Positions 12,640 through 24,313 of a stretch of 64,000 nt of DNA are shown piece by piece. The notes under the pieces were generated by a model that saw only the letters and a program-made list of their open reading frames with translations, did no database searches and had not been told where the DNA came from. How positions within the stretch are numbered: position 1 is the stretch's first letter; each line of letters opens with the position of its first letter. This DNA comes from Euwallacea fornicatus. Its lineage: Eukaryota; Arthropoda; Insecta; Coleoptera; Curculionidae. Position numbers and translations under genes: made by a program. The stretch is taken from assembly GCF_040115645.1 (NCBI RefSeq), contig NC_089579.1:1178001-1242000 (forward strand), in the 5' to 3' direction.

Positions 12640-13390
12640 GGAAACAATCGGTAAGGAATAATGCCAAGAAGCAATAAAACAAAACGAAAAAAACCTTTTA
12701 AATTTTCGAATGAAAATCGTGCTTGACAAGTTAAAAATTCGAGATGACGAGTTGATCCTAAAGTAACAGGGGCAACTTAATTCGTCGAGGAAGTCTTCAG
12801 AAGTGGTGAAACATGACAGCTTTTGCACACTAGAAATCAACTTTAAAACCTGGAAAAGCCATCGATCCCGATGCCTCTTAATTCCAAGAAAGAAAATTCA
12901 GTTTGAAAAACTGCAAATTTCTTCACAATCTTTTTCTTGAAATACGAGGATTAGCATGCCGCCCTTGGAAAGTATCAAACCCCATACTAAGTAGTATGAA
13001 CACTCTGAGACACAGAAATTAATTTTAAATCCTCGAAATCTCTATATTTCGATTCCTGGCTGGAAACTTGCAAGTTCAATAAGCCTTGAGATGTGAGAAT
13101 TTGCTTTTCTCAGATCTTCAAAATTGCCAGAAAAACGGGAACTTTCGGCATACTAGAGACGAGCTTTAAAACCCATAAACGTGGCAGATTTGGCACGACT
13201 TTGAAGTTGGGCCTTGAAGTGATAAAATTTCGCGTGAGAAATTATACAATTTACAAAATGCTGATCTGGGAAGGTGGAAATTAATTATTTTCCAAAAAGT
13301 GCAAAAACGGAGAAAAAAGGGTTTTTGGCGTAATAGAAATGGGTTTGAAAGTGTGGAAATGTGAGCGATTTGACGTAGGCTGAAAAAAAA
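12640..13390. repeat. Degenerate tandem array, ~180 bp period
   Basis: A recurring block of the form ACTAGAAATnnnCTTTAAAAnCC followed by GAAA-rich sequence appears near 12827, 13009, 13149 and 13329. Intervals are about 182, 140 and 180 bp, so one unit is shortened. Divergence between units is high, meaning an old array. No coding. Confidence 0.5.
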
Positions 13391-14620
13391 TTAGAGCGAC
13401 AAAAAACATAAAAAAAAAATAAATAAATAAATAAAGAATTGTTATTGCGAAGACGATGACGGAGAGGTAGAAAAACTTCGGGGTTGAAACTAGAGCGCAG
13501 CCGAGTTTTAGCTAAACCCAAGTAGGTTATTGATACATGTATACGAACCGTTCAACATTTTTTTGTTACACCACACCTATCGTTAAAAAAGTTCTAGTAG
13601 ATCACACAAACACACCTTCAATCTAACTGCTTAGGTGGAAGGTGTGCGTGTGTGTGAAGAATTTTGATAAATAGGGCAAGACGTACTTACGTACTTACTT
13701 ATATTTTTCGAAATCAACTAACACTCGTATTTCAATGCTGTACGAGGTCCGTTAAATAACATGAAGAGTTTTGGAATTTCCAAAGGGAGTACTAGAAGAG
13801 CCATCGTCGAATCAATTTAGATTACGTACGTAATGATTCCATATAAATATAGTTTAACAGTAAATACCCTGATAAACAACTCAACTTTAACAATGTTAAC
13901 GGCTATCGACCGCCGTCCGTTAAGAGCCGTTTATTATGCCTATTTGAAGGTATACGCAATGTAAATAATAGGATGGTCCAACGCAAACAACGGTACCGCC
14001 CTATTAGGCCCTTTGAGATGGCATTATTGAAACCCAAATCATGGCTTGATTTGGAGAAAATACATCGTTGTGGTGTGCTGCCAGCGCCCTTTCCCTCTTC
14101 AAGATTGAGGTTCGCACGACTTTCTTCTCTTCAAATTAACATTGAACAAATTGACCGATGTCTGAATTATTAATCTACTCGGAGTTACGTCGATCCCCAA
14201 ATGCGCAGAAGCAAACAAAAACACAACCAAAAGCTCGAACTAACCCGGTTCACCTCATCGTGCAAGCTTTAGTGGTTAATTTATGCATTAGCAAAAAAAG
14301 GCATTATTAACGGTGGGTCAGAGATAATAATTGATAGTTACATGCAACGGTGAAGTATTTGTTTTATTCGCGTCGGCAATGTTGAATTTATAATGGCTCA
14401 TCGCCAACCTTCTCGCGATCCTCATCCCCATCTGCATCGTTCATCCCCAAAATTTACGATTTGTCGCCCAAATTGGCAACCCGGGTTTCCGCTTAAACTT
14501 GTTAAACATGGCATTTATAGATATTTACTATCAGTGGCGCCATCCGTGTGTCGAGAGGTAAATCAGCGTCCGATTTCCACACAGCGAGGTGTCCGGTCTA
14601 ACGCAAAATGTGTACAACAT
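13391..14620. other. Non-coding stretch
   Basis: Contains a small (AAAT)n run at about 13420-13435 and a CAGTGGCG octamer at 14531. Open frames (13973-14173, 14393-14623) resemble no known protein. Nothing further seen. Confidence 0.45.
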
Positions 14621-14743
14621 TAAAAATATTTACAGTAAACAGACGGTTCAAAGTCGTCGTTGGTACATGACAACCAACATTTTTAAGTTAAAACGACTTT
14701 ATTTACGACTGCTGAAAATCATTTATTTACTGTAAATATTTTA
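14621..14743. repeat. Short inverted repeat
   Basis: TAAAAATATTTACAGTAAAC at the left is mirrored by GTTTACTGTAAATATTTTA-like sequence at 14722-14742 (about 18 matching bases). A second weaker pairing inside (GTCGTCGTTGG with CCAACATTTTT..ACGAC) suggests a decayed palindrome or a small MITE. Confidence 0.5.
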
Positions 14744-16199
14744 CTCATTTTGTTTTAAAATTCCGTTATACGCTACTACGTTTAGCATGCACGCACGACG
14801 TCTGCCTACACTTTTCTCTTCGTGTTAGAGGCTCAGTTTCTTGAAAATGAATATACGGGATGGTTCAATTGCCTCGGTTCGCTACTGCCATCTCTTAAAC
14901 CGTTAAAGTTGGTTAAACGAGCCAAAATTTGCTTTTCAAAATTAAGATTCGAAAACGGTGTTGCCACGTTTCACTTGGTTTACTGAACACTGGGTAAAAA
15001 TGAGCAATTTGTCAAAATCGTTTGTTCAAAATGAATCCAAGCCCTTCGAGAAAGATTGAGTACAAAGTATTTTTGATTTTATCGTGCCCTATATAGTGCA
15101 GTTAATACGTTTCCTTTTTAATGTTTACTTCGTGAGAACTTGACCTTAACCCGACTTTTTCGTTGTAGTCTGCCAGTAGCTTCTATCTCCAATTCATTGA
15201 TCCATCTATCACACGATCGCGTGTGACGACTTTTCATTTGGAAAAAAACCCTAATAGGGCTGTTTTATGAAAAAATTGTGATTCAGTTTCCTAGGGTTTG
15301 ACTTTCTGATAATTGGTCGTGTTTGATGCCTCCCAAGTTTACACTTTCGAAAATTCGATGAAACGCAGGCTAAGAGTTTTCGCAAAAAGGCCTGATGATA
15401 GATTTTTTTAATGAATCGTCCGAACATGCACGGAACATCACGTAATATATTCTTGAATTGAAAGAAGTGCTTCCCAAACATATCTCAGTCGTAATTTAAA
15501 TAATTGAACACGTGCTTGTTTCCTGGACAGCAAACAGTACAACGGAAATCAGAGGAATATTACTGTGATTATGAAAAATTAATAAAATATTTATTATTTA
15601 AATTATTTTTTTTATGTATCTTAATTAATTTTCTTTTTCATTAGGAACTGATTAGGTTTAATCCGGGAGAGTGTGGATTATCAACATCGAGCTACGCCTC
15701 TGGTATTGGTACCTGTTGCAGATCATCGTAGAGATTTTTAGTTGAAAATTAACATTGGGGCTACGTGAAACTTGAATTTTCATGCTCGTTTCTCAAAATT
15801 CTGGACTATTCCGGACAAACTTCCTCCAAACGGGTCATTTAAAACCGTTTTCAAAATATTATCAATTTAGTTTGTTTTTGACATGTAGAAAAATAAAATT
15901 TTTAAAAGATTTAATAAATAAGCTGTTTGAAATGGTAGAAACACGGTCGACGAAATGAAACAAGATGAAATCAGTACAAGGACGCTTTTCCTCTAATTCC
16001 TCTGTTTTCGAGATTTGCAAAACGGCAAATTTCTCTTACGAGAGGAGCAATTCGAAATTCGAGAAATGCATGGCAAAAAAATTAGGCAGTAAAATGGGGC
16101 CTCGGCTTAACGAACTTTCTCAAATGTAAAAGCTTACGAAGGCCGTATTAACCTGAACTAACCCAAACTAATTACTTAATAGCGCAAATCTCTGAACTA
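14744..16199. other. Non-coding stretch
   Basis: AT-rich. Holds a CTGAACTAACCCAAACTAATT-like run near 16150, of a kind that recurs in the array at 56.5-57.3 kb. No exon or intact element recognised. Confidence 0.45.
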
Positions 16200-16939
16200 C
16201 AGTAAAACTCGGCTATAACAAACCTTCGAGAGACTTGAACTGTGGTTCGTTATGTGCAGAGGTTGATTATAGGCGACATAGTAAAAAGCTTGTCGATTTC
16301 AAATCTTTGTTTTAACCGAACGCTTAATTACACAAATTTTGTTGTAGGAATTGGGTGGGTTAAACGTGAAAAAAATAACAAAAATCCTTAATAAGACCAA
16401 AGTTTGGATAGCAAAGAGGTCCGCAAATTGACTCTCTGTACTTCTCCAATATTTCTTCAGTTACATTGTTTTGCAAAACGTCTGTCGCAGCTAAGAAGGT
16501 TTTTATTTTCTGGACGAGTCATCTGTACGCAACATGTTATGGTCTTCAAAGCAGAAGGGAGCTACTGAGCTCTGGTGACCAAAACTTTATCATTTTTGTT
16601 AACTTCCTCCTCATCGCTCGCACCAATATCATATTCTACATCGACAGTTCTCTGAACGATATCATTAGGAAATTCCACGTGTTCGTCCACTACATCATAT
16701 TCCTTCAAGTTAGTTTCCTCAAAATCAGAAATGTGCTGATTTTTGGCCCGCTCACTTGAACCTCCAGCAGCACCTCCCTCGGCTCAAAAAAACAACCCAA
16801 TATGGGATGTTATTACTAAGTGTTCGTTTCATCCGAGCTTGTTATAACCGAATAAAAATACGTTAGTTGTGTAGGAACTTGGACGAGACTTTTTGTTCGT
16901 TCGTTATAATGGAGCGTTCGCTACAACCAGGTTCCACTG
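16200..16939 (-). mobile_element. Tigger/pogo-type element, internally deleted
   Basis: Terminal inverted repeats of about 24 bp: left CAGTAAAACTCGGCTATAAC, right (reversed) CAGTGGAACCTGGTTGTAGC. This CAGT..TATAAC-GAAC style is typical of pogo/Tigger elements, and a TA lies directly before the left end as expected for their TA target. Only 740 bp long against roughly 2-2.5 kb for autonomous relatives, so most of the transposase is gone. What is left of it is the C-terminal tail on the minus strand (16783-16562 plus a frame-shifted remainder to about 16400). Confidence 0.75.
16562..16783 (-). pseudogene. C-terminal acidic tail of a Tigger-type transposase
   Basis: A minus-strand open frame of 73 codons with no ATG, bounded by stops, contains acidic runs such as FEETNLKEYDVVDEHVEF and ASDEEEVNKNDKV, the composition expected for the acidic region after the DDE domain of CENP-B-like Tigger transposases. 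After the stop at 16562 a different frame continues with KIKTFLAATDV..VTEEILEKY, resembling the last helix region of the same proteins, so at least one frameshift has occurred. DNA-binding and catalytic domains are absent. It lies inside the TIR-bounded element 16200-16939, which supports the assignment. Confidence 0.6.
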
Positions 16940-18886
16940 GACGTGCATAAAAGTTAGCATGGGTCCACTTTATACCTTCATGCAACGTCTCACTTGAATG
17001 CATCATATTTTGCAGGTCTCCTAATCTGAAAATCCATGCAAATCCTAGGCCAATATCATTAAATCCCTGCCTCAACGGTCTACAGTTATGACTCTTATAA
17101 ACTCCTCCATCCCACACGATTCCACAACCGCACCACTAAAAAGCAATAAAAGAAATAAAAGAAGTAAATTAAACATCAGTGGAGACAATCGTTCCTCTTA
17201 ATAAACTGAGGGAAAATCTAATGGGCCCAACAAACCATCTAGTGAATGGGCACCATTAACCCGTTGAAGGATCTCTTCACCCAAACGACCGGCCTTTTTG
17301 TAGCGCCGTCAACACTATTAATCTGACGACAGATACCATCTCTGATTAAATAATATTCATATTAAGGAAGACGAAGCATAATGCTTAGAATATTTAAAAG
17401 AAGAAAAACCCGCCCAGGTGTACGTGAGCGTTATCCGTAGCAGATCGCATATTATGGTCGCTTCGTATTACGTTACATCTGGTTGCTGATAAATCCGAAC
17501 CTCAATCGTGAGCATGGCTTAAGAGGTTATCGTTAATATTTCCGCAATTGAATATGAAAATTACTTGTGGACTTCGGGATCGACCTGGCAATATCTGATG
17601 GCCAATGCTAGATGTGATTCATGGCTTCCTGGAGTTTATTAGTGTCATCTCAGATCACGTTTCGGAGATATTGAGCTCTTCGCGGCGGTAAATCGGCCGA
17701 TTTTCAGACTGTCCGACGTGAAACTCACCATCTGTGAGTGTTCAGGGTAAATATCTTACCCATATTAAAGGTAATCGTTTGTTGCCGCGGACATAATTGA
17801 ATAATATGACTTATGTATAATATTCGAGCCACAAACTCGGACTCCGTTTTTGCAGCTCTTAAATTATAAATATTATTGGTCCATAAATTGTGCGTAATTT
17901 GTTCTTATTACGGCAATTTCAAGAGTTTATTTGTGTCGCGGACCGCGCGGAATTTGGAAAATTGTCATTCTCTGAACGCGCTCCAACTTCAAACGAACCG
18001 TCTCGCACACACGTACGTTCAATGGGATCCTGTTCAAAATCCGCAAATAAAAGCGAAAGCTTTCGAAAACTTTAGGCCTTTAGGCCCTATGGCTTCGATC
18101 TATTTTTATTCGGCTAAATGGCCGTTCGACGTATTCCATTAGCGGTGGTCGATGCGCAGGTTTCATAGAAAACATTCTGATGATGGTGCGTTCAATTAAT
18201 AACGCGATACTCGCGAAAGTTGCTCGCGAAGAGACGCCCCAGAAGAAAAGTTCATTCTTGCGCATCGTCGGAGAAAAATGCGACGCGACGCAACCGCCAA
18301 CTGTCACTTGACGTCACGTGCGTGCAAGCCACGTCACGTGACACCGTAGGTACGTAGATTATGCCTCGCTCACTTTAGCTCGCATTTTGAACAGAGACAA
18401 ACTGAAAGAGCTTCGACGACGCGTTCCGCATTGTTGCCAAATTACAATTGTGACCCGAGCCTCAGCAGATAACGTGCACGGTTATCCGCGCGACATTGCA
18501 AGGAGCACGGGATTATGCAATTTTATGAAAATTCACTCGCATTTAGCGTTCAATTCCAGGCCAAACGATGATGTGCCCGAGATCAATCCCCGTCGGTGGA
18601 TGAGATCCGGTAGCCACATTCCGGACTCGAAACACCCAGCAAGTTGGTTCCTGCTAGACGTTCGCAAAACCGGCTAAAAGGAAATTATTCTCCAGCCAGT
18701 TGTGCTAGAAAAGTCATTTTATCACCGAGTATCAAAACATATTTGAATTTTGACTAAAAAATACATTATTTAAACGACGATAACGTTCTTGAGTTCGTTT
18801 TTTGCATCTACGACAGGGACTCGAGCAGTAAGGCCCATCGGGTCTCATTAAACATCATCATCACTCATTATTTTCTTTTCCCTAGA
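16940..18886. other. Non-coding stretch with CpG-rich segment
   Basis: The first part is AT-rich with nothing recognisable. From about 17970 to 18660 CpG density rises (many CGC, CGACG, GCGACGC words), including the palindrome cluster at 18309-18342. Open frames on both strands (17876-18142, 18080-18307, 18387-18677) overlap or abut and lack family resemblance. A regulatory region or an unannotated first exon is possible, but no start-plus-donor combination stands out. Confidence 0.4.
18309..18342. promoter_or_regulatory. Clustered CRE and E-box palindromes
   Basis: TGACGTCA (18309-18316) overlaps CACGTG (18315-18320), and 13 bp later GTCACGTGAC (18333-18342) gives a second CACGTG within an extended palindrome. 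TGACGTCA is the consensus CREB/ATF site. GTCACGTGAC is the consensus for MiT/TFE-type bHLH-ZIP factors. Both copies contain ACGTCACGTG, so the unit is a 20 bp-spaced direct repeat. Binding is inferred from the sequence only. Confidence 0.4.
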
Positions 18887-19915
18887 TGCCACCAAAAGAT
18901 AAGGAGCAACGCATTGGACTAAATAGCAACTTACGCTGCTGTCGAAGCTGTAGCAGAAGGAGCAGTGCGCTCCCAACACGAAGTTGCTCAGCATTTTAGC
19001 ATACGTAGAAGGACCAGAATGGAGCACCTAAAACCAAATAGCATCGAGAAGAAAATAAGCCGAACCAAGTCCCGAACAAGAAAGGTTAGTGCGACTTGAT
19101 GATATTAAATTGCCCTTTGCTCCCTTATCAGTTGAACACTCTGCATAGATATTCTGTGACAAAAAATAGCATTGCTCACATATTTAACTCTACCAGAGTA
19201 GTTGCTGATAAAGATTGGTCGTACGCTTTTTTAAGACGCAACAAAATTGCAGACTTTTGATGATATGGATTTTCATGACGATCCGTAGACCCTTTTCAAT
19301 GTCGACAAAAAACTCTCTCGATTACAAATTCATCATCAAGGGAAAGTTACTGAAGCCCAAGGTGCCGAGCGTGTCCACCTATTGGCTCCAGAACAGGCAA
19401 AAAATGTGACCGTTGCGGGACTTCGCAATGCTTTGGGGAACGGTATCCCTCTGTAATTATATTTAAGGTGGAAAGGTTCAAACCTAAATTCCAAGATAAT
19501 TTCCCCCCATGTTCTTTGGTTAAAGTGGCCGATAAAGGAAACATAACCTTTGAACTTTTTGATCAATTTTTTTTAATTCTCAGGAAAGCTCAGCCTAAAT
19601 GGAGGAGCTTCCAGGCAACAAGCTTATAATTTTACTGCCGTTCCTGAGCCAACTTCCCTTCCACCACCAACAGGACCACCGAACCCTACGCAAGTTGATG
19701 AAAATATTAATAGCGTTGTTGATAATCAGTCTGATGGCAACAGCAAAATATCATTAAGAATGATTCAGGCGAGTCTGAAGATAACATTGTTCTCAGTAGG
19801 TTAATGCTTGTTCAGAAGAATGTCTTAGATGGGCTGGAAATCTCTTTTGGAACATCTGTTACAACAAGCGAGACGACCTTAACATAATTAGAAGATGCGG
19901 AAGAAGACGGAACTC
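18887..19915 (+). pseudogene. Pogo-type transposase relic with psq-like HTH
   Basis: Reading across frames, pieces appear in the correct order for a pogo/jerky-like transposase. First MPPKDKEQR and, after a frameshift, TYAAVEAVAEGAVRSQHEV, like the psq/CENP-B N-terminal helix-turn-helix. Then HIFNSTRVVADKDWSYAFLR, the second DNA-binding domain. Then LFNVDKK (NVDE-type first catalytic Asp; the following acid is changed), VTEAQGAERV and KNVTVAGLRNALGNGIP. Then RFKPKFQDNFPPCSL and GNITFELFDQFF, and a Pro-rich tail (PEPTSLPPPTGPPNPTQVDE). Stops and frameshifts lie between the pieces, about 40 residues are missing before LFNVD, and the second and third catalytic-residue region is deleted. It cannot encode an active enzyme. 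The CCCTAG just before the ATG looks like a splice acceptor but may be chance. Confidence 0.7.
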
Positions 19916-20298
19916 GAGTTTTCAACAAGTTGTTTCAGGTTAGTTCAGGTTAGTCCCAAGTAGCTAGAATCTGAAACGAAAATCACTTAATTGAAAGGTC
20001 TTGACGAAGGTTTGTTCACTTCGAATAACGATTTTAATGCGTTGCATGTGATTAAGTTAATTCAAGCATTTTCTCTTCAACGTTTAGCTTAAGATATTAA
20101 TCGAACTTTGTTTTTTCAAAATGGCTGAAGTTCCATTGTTAATTTTATTTCTACACCGAAGACAATCAATTATCCTGCTTTTTAAGTGTCACTATAAACT
20201 GCCCTGGTGTTTCTCGGAAGCGCCATTTTTATGAAATAACATTAGTTTCTTTAGTGGACTTCACTCTCCTGAGGTACCTCGTTGCACGCCCGATATAT
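19916..20298. other. Short non-coding spacer
   Basis: Contains CAGGTTAGTTCAGGTTAGT near 19936, a word also common in the 56.5-57.3 kb array. Nothing else seen. Confidence 0.4.
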
Positions 20299-20959
20299 CG
20301 GGTGTTTAGGTGAACCTTGAATATAGGAGATTAACGTGGTAAATAGGTTTTTATTTTTCTGCGCATGCCCGGATCATCTAATTGAAAAACTTTTATATGA
20401 AGGTCACAGTGCTCAAGACGGGCCATCACTCTGCGGTCTCCGAATTTCAAGAATTCGAATGTCCCGCGTAACTGTTCGGGGCCGCGATTGGTCAGAGTCA
20501 ACATCAGAATTAAACAAACAAACACAGAATTGCCAACAAAATAAGCGTAAAAGTCCCATGTCAAATGAATTTTTCGTTTTGTTTCATTTGACCTTTTATT
20601 CAAACGCAACGAGGAAAAAGTGAAAACGAATAAATTAAACGACTATCGACATATTAAAGTTCCACCAAACAAGTAAGTGAACAAAAACAAAGAACTTTAA
20701 CATTGTTTGCAAAAACATTTCCAGCAATCCGACCAATGGCGGCCCCGAACGGTTACGCGGGGCATTCAAATTTTTGAAATTTGGAGCTAAACGGCCGAAA
20801 CGGCACTAACTAGAAGATCGAAAAAATCGAGAAAATTACTGGTGATCTCGAGTGCTCCGACCTCAACGTTCTGCAATTGAGTAATTCGTGCGGGCGCAAG
20901 GGAACAACAACCGATTTCGCATGTTAATCTCCCATGTCCAGCCTTCGCCCAGACACCCG
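20299..20959 (-). repeat. Long-TIR MITE, family B copy 2 (inverted)
   Basis: The ends read CGGGTGTTTAGGTGAACCTT on the left and, reversed from the right, CGGGTGTCTGGGCGAAGGCT, followed in both by GGAGATTAACrTG. Arms of about 185 bp share CCCGCGTAACyGTTCGGGGC and ATTGGTC. The centre (GCGTAAAAGTCCCATGTCAA, AAACGACTATCGACAT) matches the reverse complement of the centre of 9368-9959. A non-autonomous DNA element with no coding. Confidence 0.8.
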
Positions 20960-22278
20960 GTATACGTAACTTGACAAAGGACAAAAGCATAACAAGGCGT
21001 TGTCATTTTCTTCATTTCATTTTTTCTTAGAAGTAGATAACGCATTTGATGATGAATAAAGACTTCGAATGCCAACAAAGAATTTGAATTTGAGACAACT
21101 ATCGGAATGTGAAAAATAATCACCACTAAAATTCGATATCGACAAGACATCGACTTTGTGTATCTCGAAATGCGAATCAGAGACATTCCCTCTGTTGATT
21201 GATAGCTTAGATATCACAATATTCAACCCATAACCCAAGAATTCATGCAGGTATTCGTATACAAATCTGCATTTGAATACAAGTAAGTATTAGAATGCTG
21301 GCTCTAACCGTTTCAAGACTCCTTTCCTTAGACTCGAATTTGTGTAACCCTGTATATTCCTATTAAACCTTCTAATTTACACCGCTGCTCCAATGTCATT
21401 CAATCGTATCTGCTCCGCATCATAGATGTCTCTGTTCATTAGGTGAGCTTAGACGGAGACGAAAAGCATTGCTCCTGCTACCCTAACTAGTAAAATGCTT
21501 TGGATGCAGTTTACGCGTAAATTATATCTCCTGTCTTTATTTAAGACACGTACCGGGCAAAGATAGCTATCGATACTAAGGAACTTATAGCAGTTTTGAG
21601 TCACGGGAGGTTACGAATAATTGCGGCAGCTGATAGTTCGAACGGAAAAATTGGGGATTTTTCTGAAATTTTTAGGTTGTTTTCGAGTAATTCTCGTAGA
21701 TGGCTTTCAGTTGCTCTAAAGTCGCACACCATTGAAGTTCACGCTCACATCACGGTTCTCTTTTCCAAGGAAAATGCCATGCATATTTTTTGAGAATTCC
21801 CTACGAAGCAGTGGCATATCACACGGGTGGCGATTTTGAAAATGCACTTTAACCATCCAAAAATCTACTTCGACTTTTTCGGACATTTCTAAGTTTCCAC
21901 AAGCTTTAGTGAAAATGAGCGTGTAATGAAAACCCACTACACTTGACACAAACAGTAATGAAAAATATTATAGATACGACATTGTTTCAGCTGCGATCAA
22001 AGGGTCAGCTCTTATTCAGAACCAAAAAAATCTTATGAATATTTAATAACTGAAATTAATTCACGTAATCAACCTTTCGGCCGCCTATTATGAAAAAATG
22101 GTATTATCAAAAAATACACTTTTTTGGTTAAATTTACATTTGATTTACAAGAAATCAAAATGAATGAATTCTCTTCACGACTACGTATTTAATTCTAACA
22201 ACAGATTAATTACAATTATTATTATTGTACAGCATGTACACACGTGAGTGATATTATGATTTATGTGTGGAAAGGCGG

Positions 22279-22314
<36 letters not shown>

Positions 22315-24313
22315 GTAAAAGCAGCGCATAAACTTTGTATGAAACTGCACTGAAATTATGGTTTGTGGCACCATATACGGAGCGTTACAAATTCCAGAGA
22401 ACGTGTGAGAATATTCCAGACCGCGTGAGAGAGGTACATCGGTTAAATCGAGGCAAAGTGGTTAGTTCTTCATAGGCACCATTAGAGGAATACGAAAAAC
22501 AGATTTTGTTTTGTTGAACGGTTTCATCCATCACAACACGGCTATGTAAAATCGTGAACTCGTAAATGCGACGCTTGTTTTGGCGGATATCAGCAACATC
22601 ATTTTCATGAGTCAACGTGCCGAATAGATTTTCAATGTTGAAGAAAAAACACCTATTTGATAACCGTAACTTAGTGTCCAATTAAGGACGAGCAAAGGTA
22701 ATATCGGTAATACGAATTTTATAACTTTTGGATCATTCTACTTTTCTCGTACAGGGTGCAGTTCTGTTCGAATTTGCTATCGCAAGCACGCAACGTTTCC
22801 CATATATTATTAGATGGATTTGAGTGTTTCAGAGTGTTTTCGATCTGCCCAAGCCATGTCAGGTATCCATCATGCTTACATCGATTTCGTAGCGTCTCGA
22901 TCTCACAAACACCTTTACCAACTGAAAGCTACACAGCCCCTCGACCTGGCACGCACAGTCAGGTTTCCGGATATTTCCCGAATAATTTTCACTTTTCCCC
23001 TAGAGCAAGTTATTGACTGTCCAATGTTCAATGCTTAGTCCCTAGGGAAGCAAGCGACTATGCAGACCTGGACCTAAGCCGATGCTGGTACGGTTAAGGG
23101 CGTAATTTTTTTTCCCTTGTCGGTGATTATTTTGTTCATTAAAATTGTTTATTAAGAATCTCTTATTGGCTATTAACAGAAATGCTATTCATTTTCTCAA
23201 CATATGGAAGTTGCCAACATCTGTTGTCTATACGGAAATAATCGCCTAAGCGTTCAGGAATTTGATCCAAGATTAGAGATGCCTGTATTTTTCATTTAAA
23301 TTGTTTGATAGCTATATTATTTATTTATTTTTTATAAACAGTTTCTATGATTTTTGACCTGTGATTTGGTGGCAGGGTCTGGTAGCCTTCATCCTCGCCC
23401 ATTTGCAACAATCGTAATTGACTTGAGGTCACTTGGGATGAACGAATGGAGGTTCAGTTTTAGCACCAATTTCAACGCAGGATCTAGGTTCAAGCGACTT
23501 TTATCCTCGGCTTTTCTGTTCACACAAACTTTTTCCCCTTGTCCTCTTTGTTTACTTTTGTCTATCGTTTCCTTACACATATTCTTAGTCTTGAAAGGCT
23601 TAAGTTCAGTGACAATTCCCCGAAATCGATATAGGCATGATGTTTATTTGTTCAAGTTCAATAAACCGTTTTAGGTCTTCACAATTTTCCATTAATGGCT
23701 GTGGCAAACCTCCAGTTCACGAAGTATCCATTTGCTATTATCGTTTATTAGAGTCCTGAAGACTCATCTGGCCCGAATTTGTACTTGTATGTATCTAGAC
23801 TTTCTGAAACCCAAACAGCAATGACGGAAAGAGTCATTTTAATAATTTAATTGTTTTTTGGAATTCTCCATAATTTTTAGTAAAGGCCGATGGCAAGCCC
23901 GGACGTCGACGTAAGTTCCCTTATCAATAGTTGTTGCCTCTTTCGCATTATCGTTTATCGAAGCCTTGAAGGTCCATCTGACCTGCCGCTATTTTACAAG
24001 TCCGTTGCCCATAACAAGTGTTTTATCGTAACTTTACATCTTCTAGAAATCAAGAGACAATCGCGAAAAAACGGTGCGACAATTTAATAATTTCTCTCCC
24101 CATGGAAAGCTGCTTGATATTTCTCATTCGTCAAGTAACAGCCCCATTTTTCCACATTTTCCTGTTTGCGGTTGTGTTCAACCTGGACGTTGATTGCCTC
24201 AAATCTTTCCTCGCCAATCGTTACTCTCACATTATTGCTTATTAATGACTCGAGGGTCGAAGGGTCTAAGGGGTGCTGGCATTCCGATAAGCGCCGGAGA
24301 CGAGAAGACTTAC
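20960..24313. other. Non-coding stretch, probable intron
   Basis: AT-rich with a T(33) run at 22281-22313 and isolated ACAGGGTG-type end motifs near 21346 and 22750. ORFs at 22385-22681 (minus), 22756-23038 and 23354-23674 (plus) resemble nothing known. Directly downstream (minus direction) of the splice donor of the exon at 24437-24314. Confidence 0.5.
22281..22313. repeat. Homopolymer T(33)
   Basis: Uninterrupted run of 33 T. Could be the A tail of a retroposed minus-strand sequence, but no retroelement body is recognised next to it. Confidence 0.9.

Noticed and set aside
12389..12682. Minus-strand 97-codon frame with a Cys-Val run
   Set aside because: The Cys-Val repeat is just the (CA)n microsatellite translated.
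24084..24313. Continuation of the MSRRKQ frame to a stop at 24084
   Set aside because: The frame stays open past the donor, but a perfect GTAAGT at 24313 and the short first exons usual in these gene families favour splicing. An unspliced 117-residue product cannot be fully excluded.
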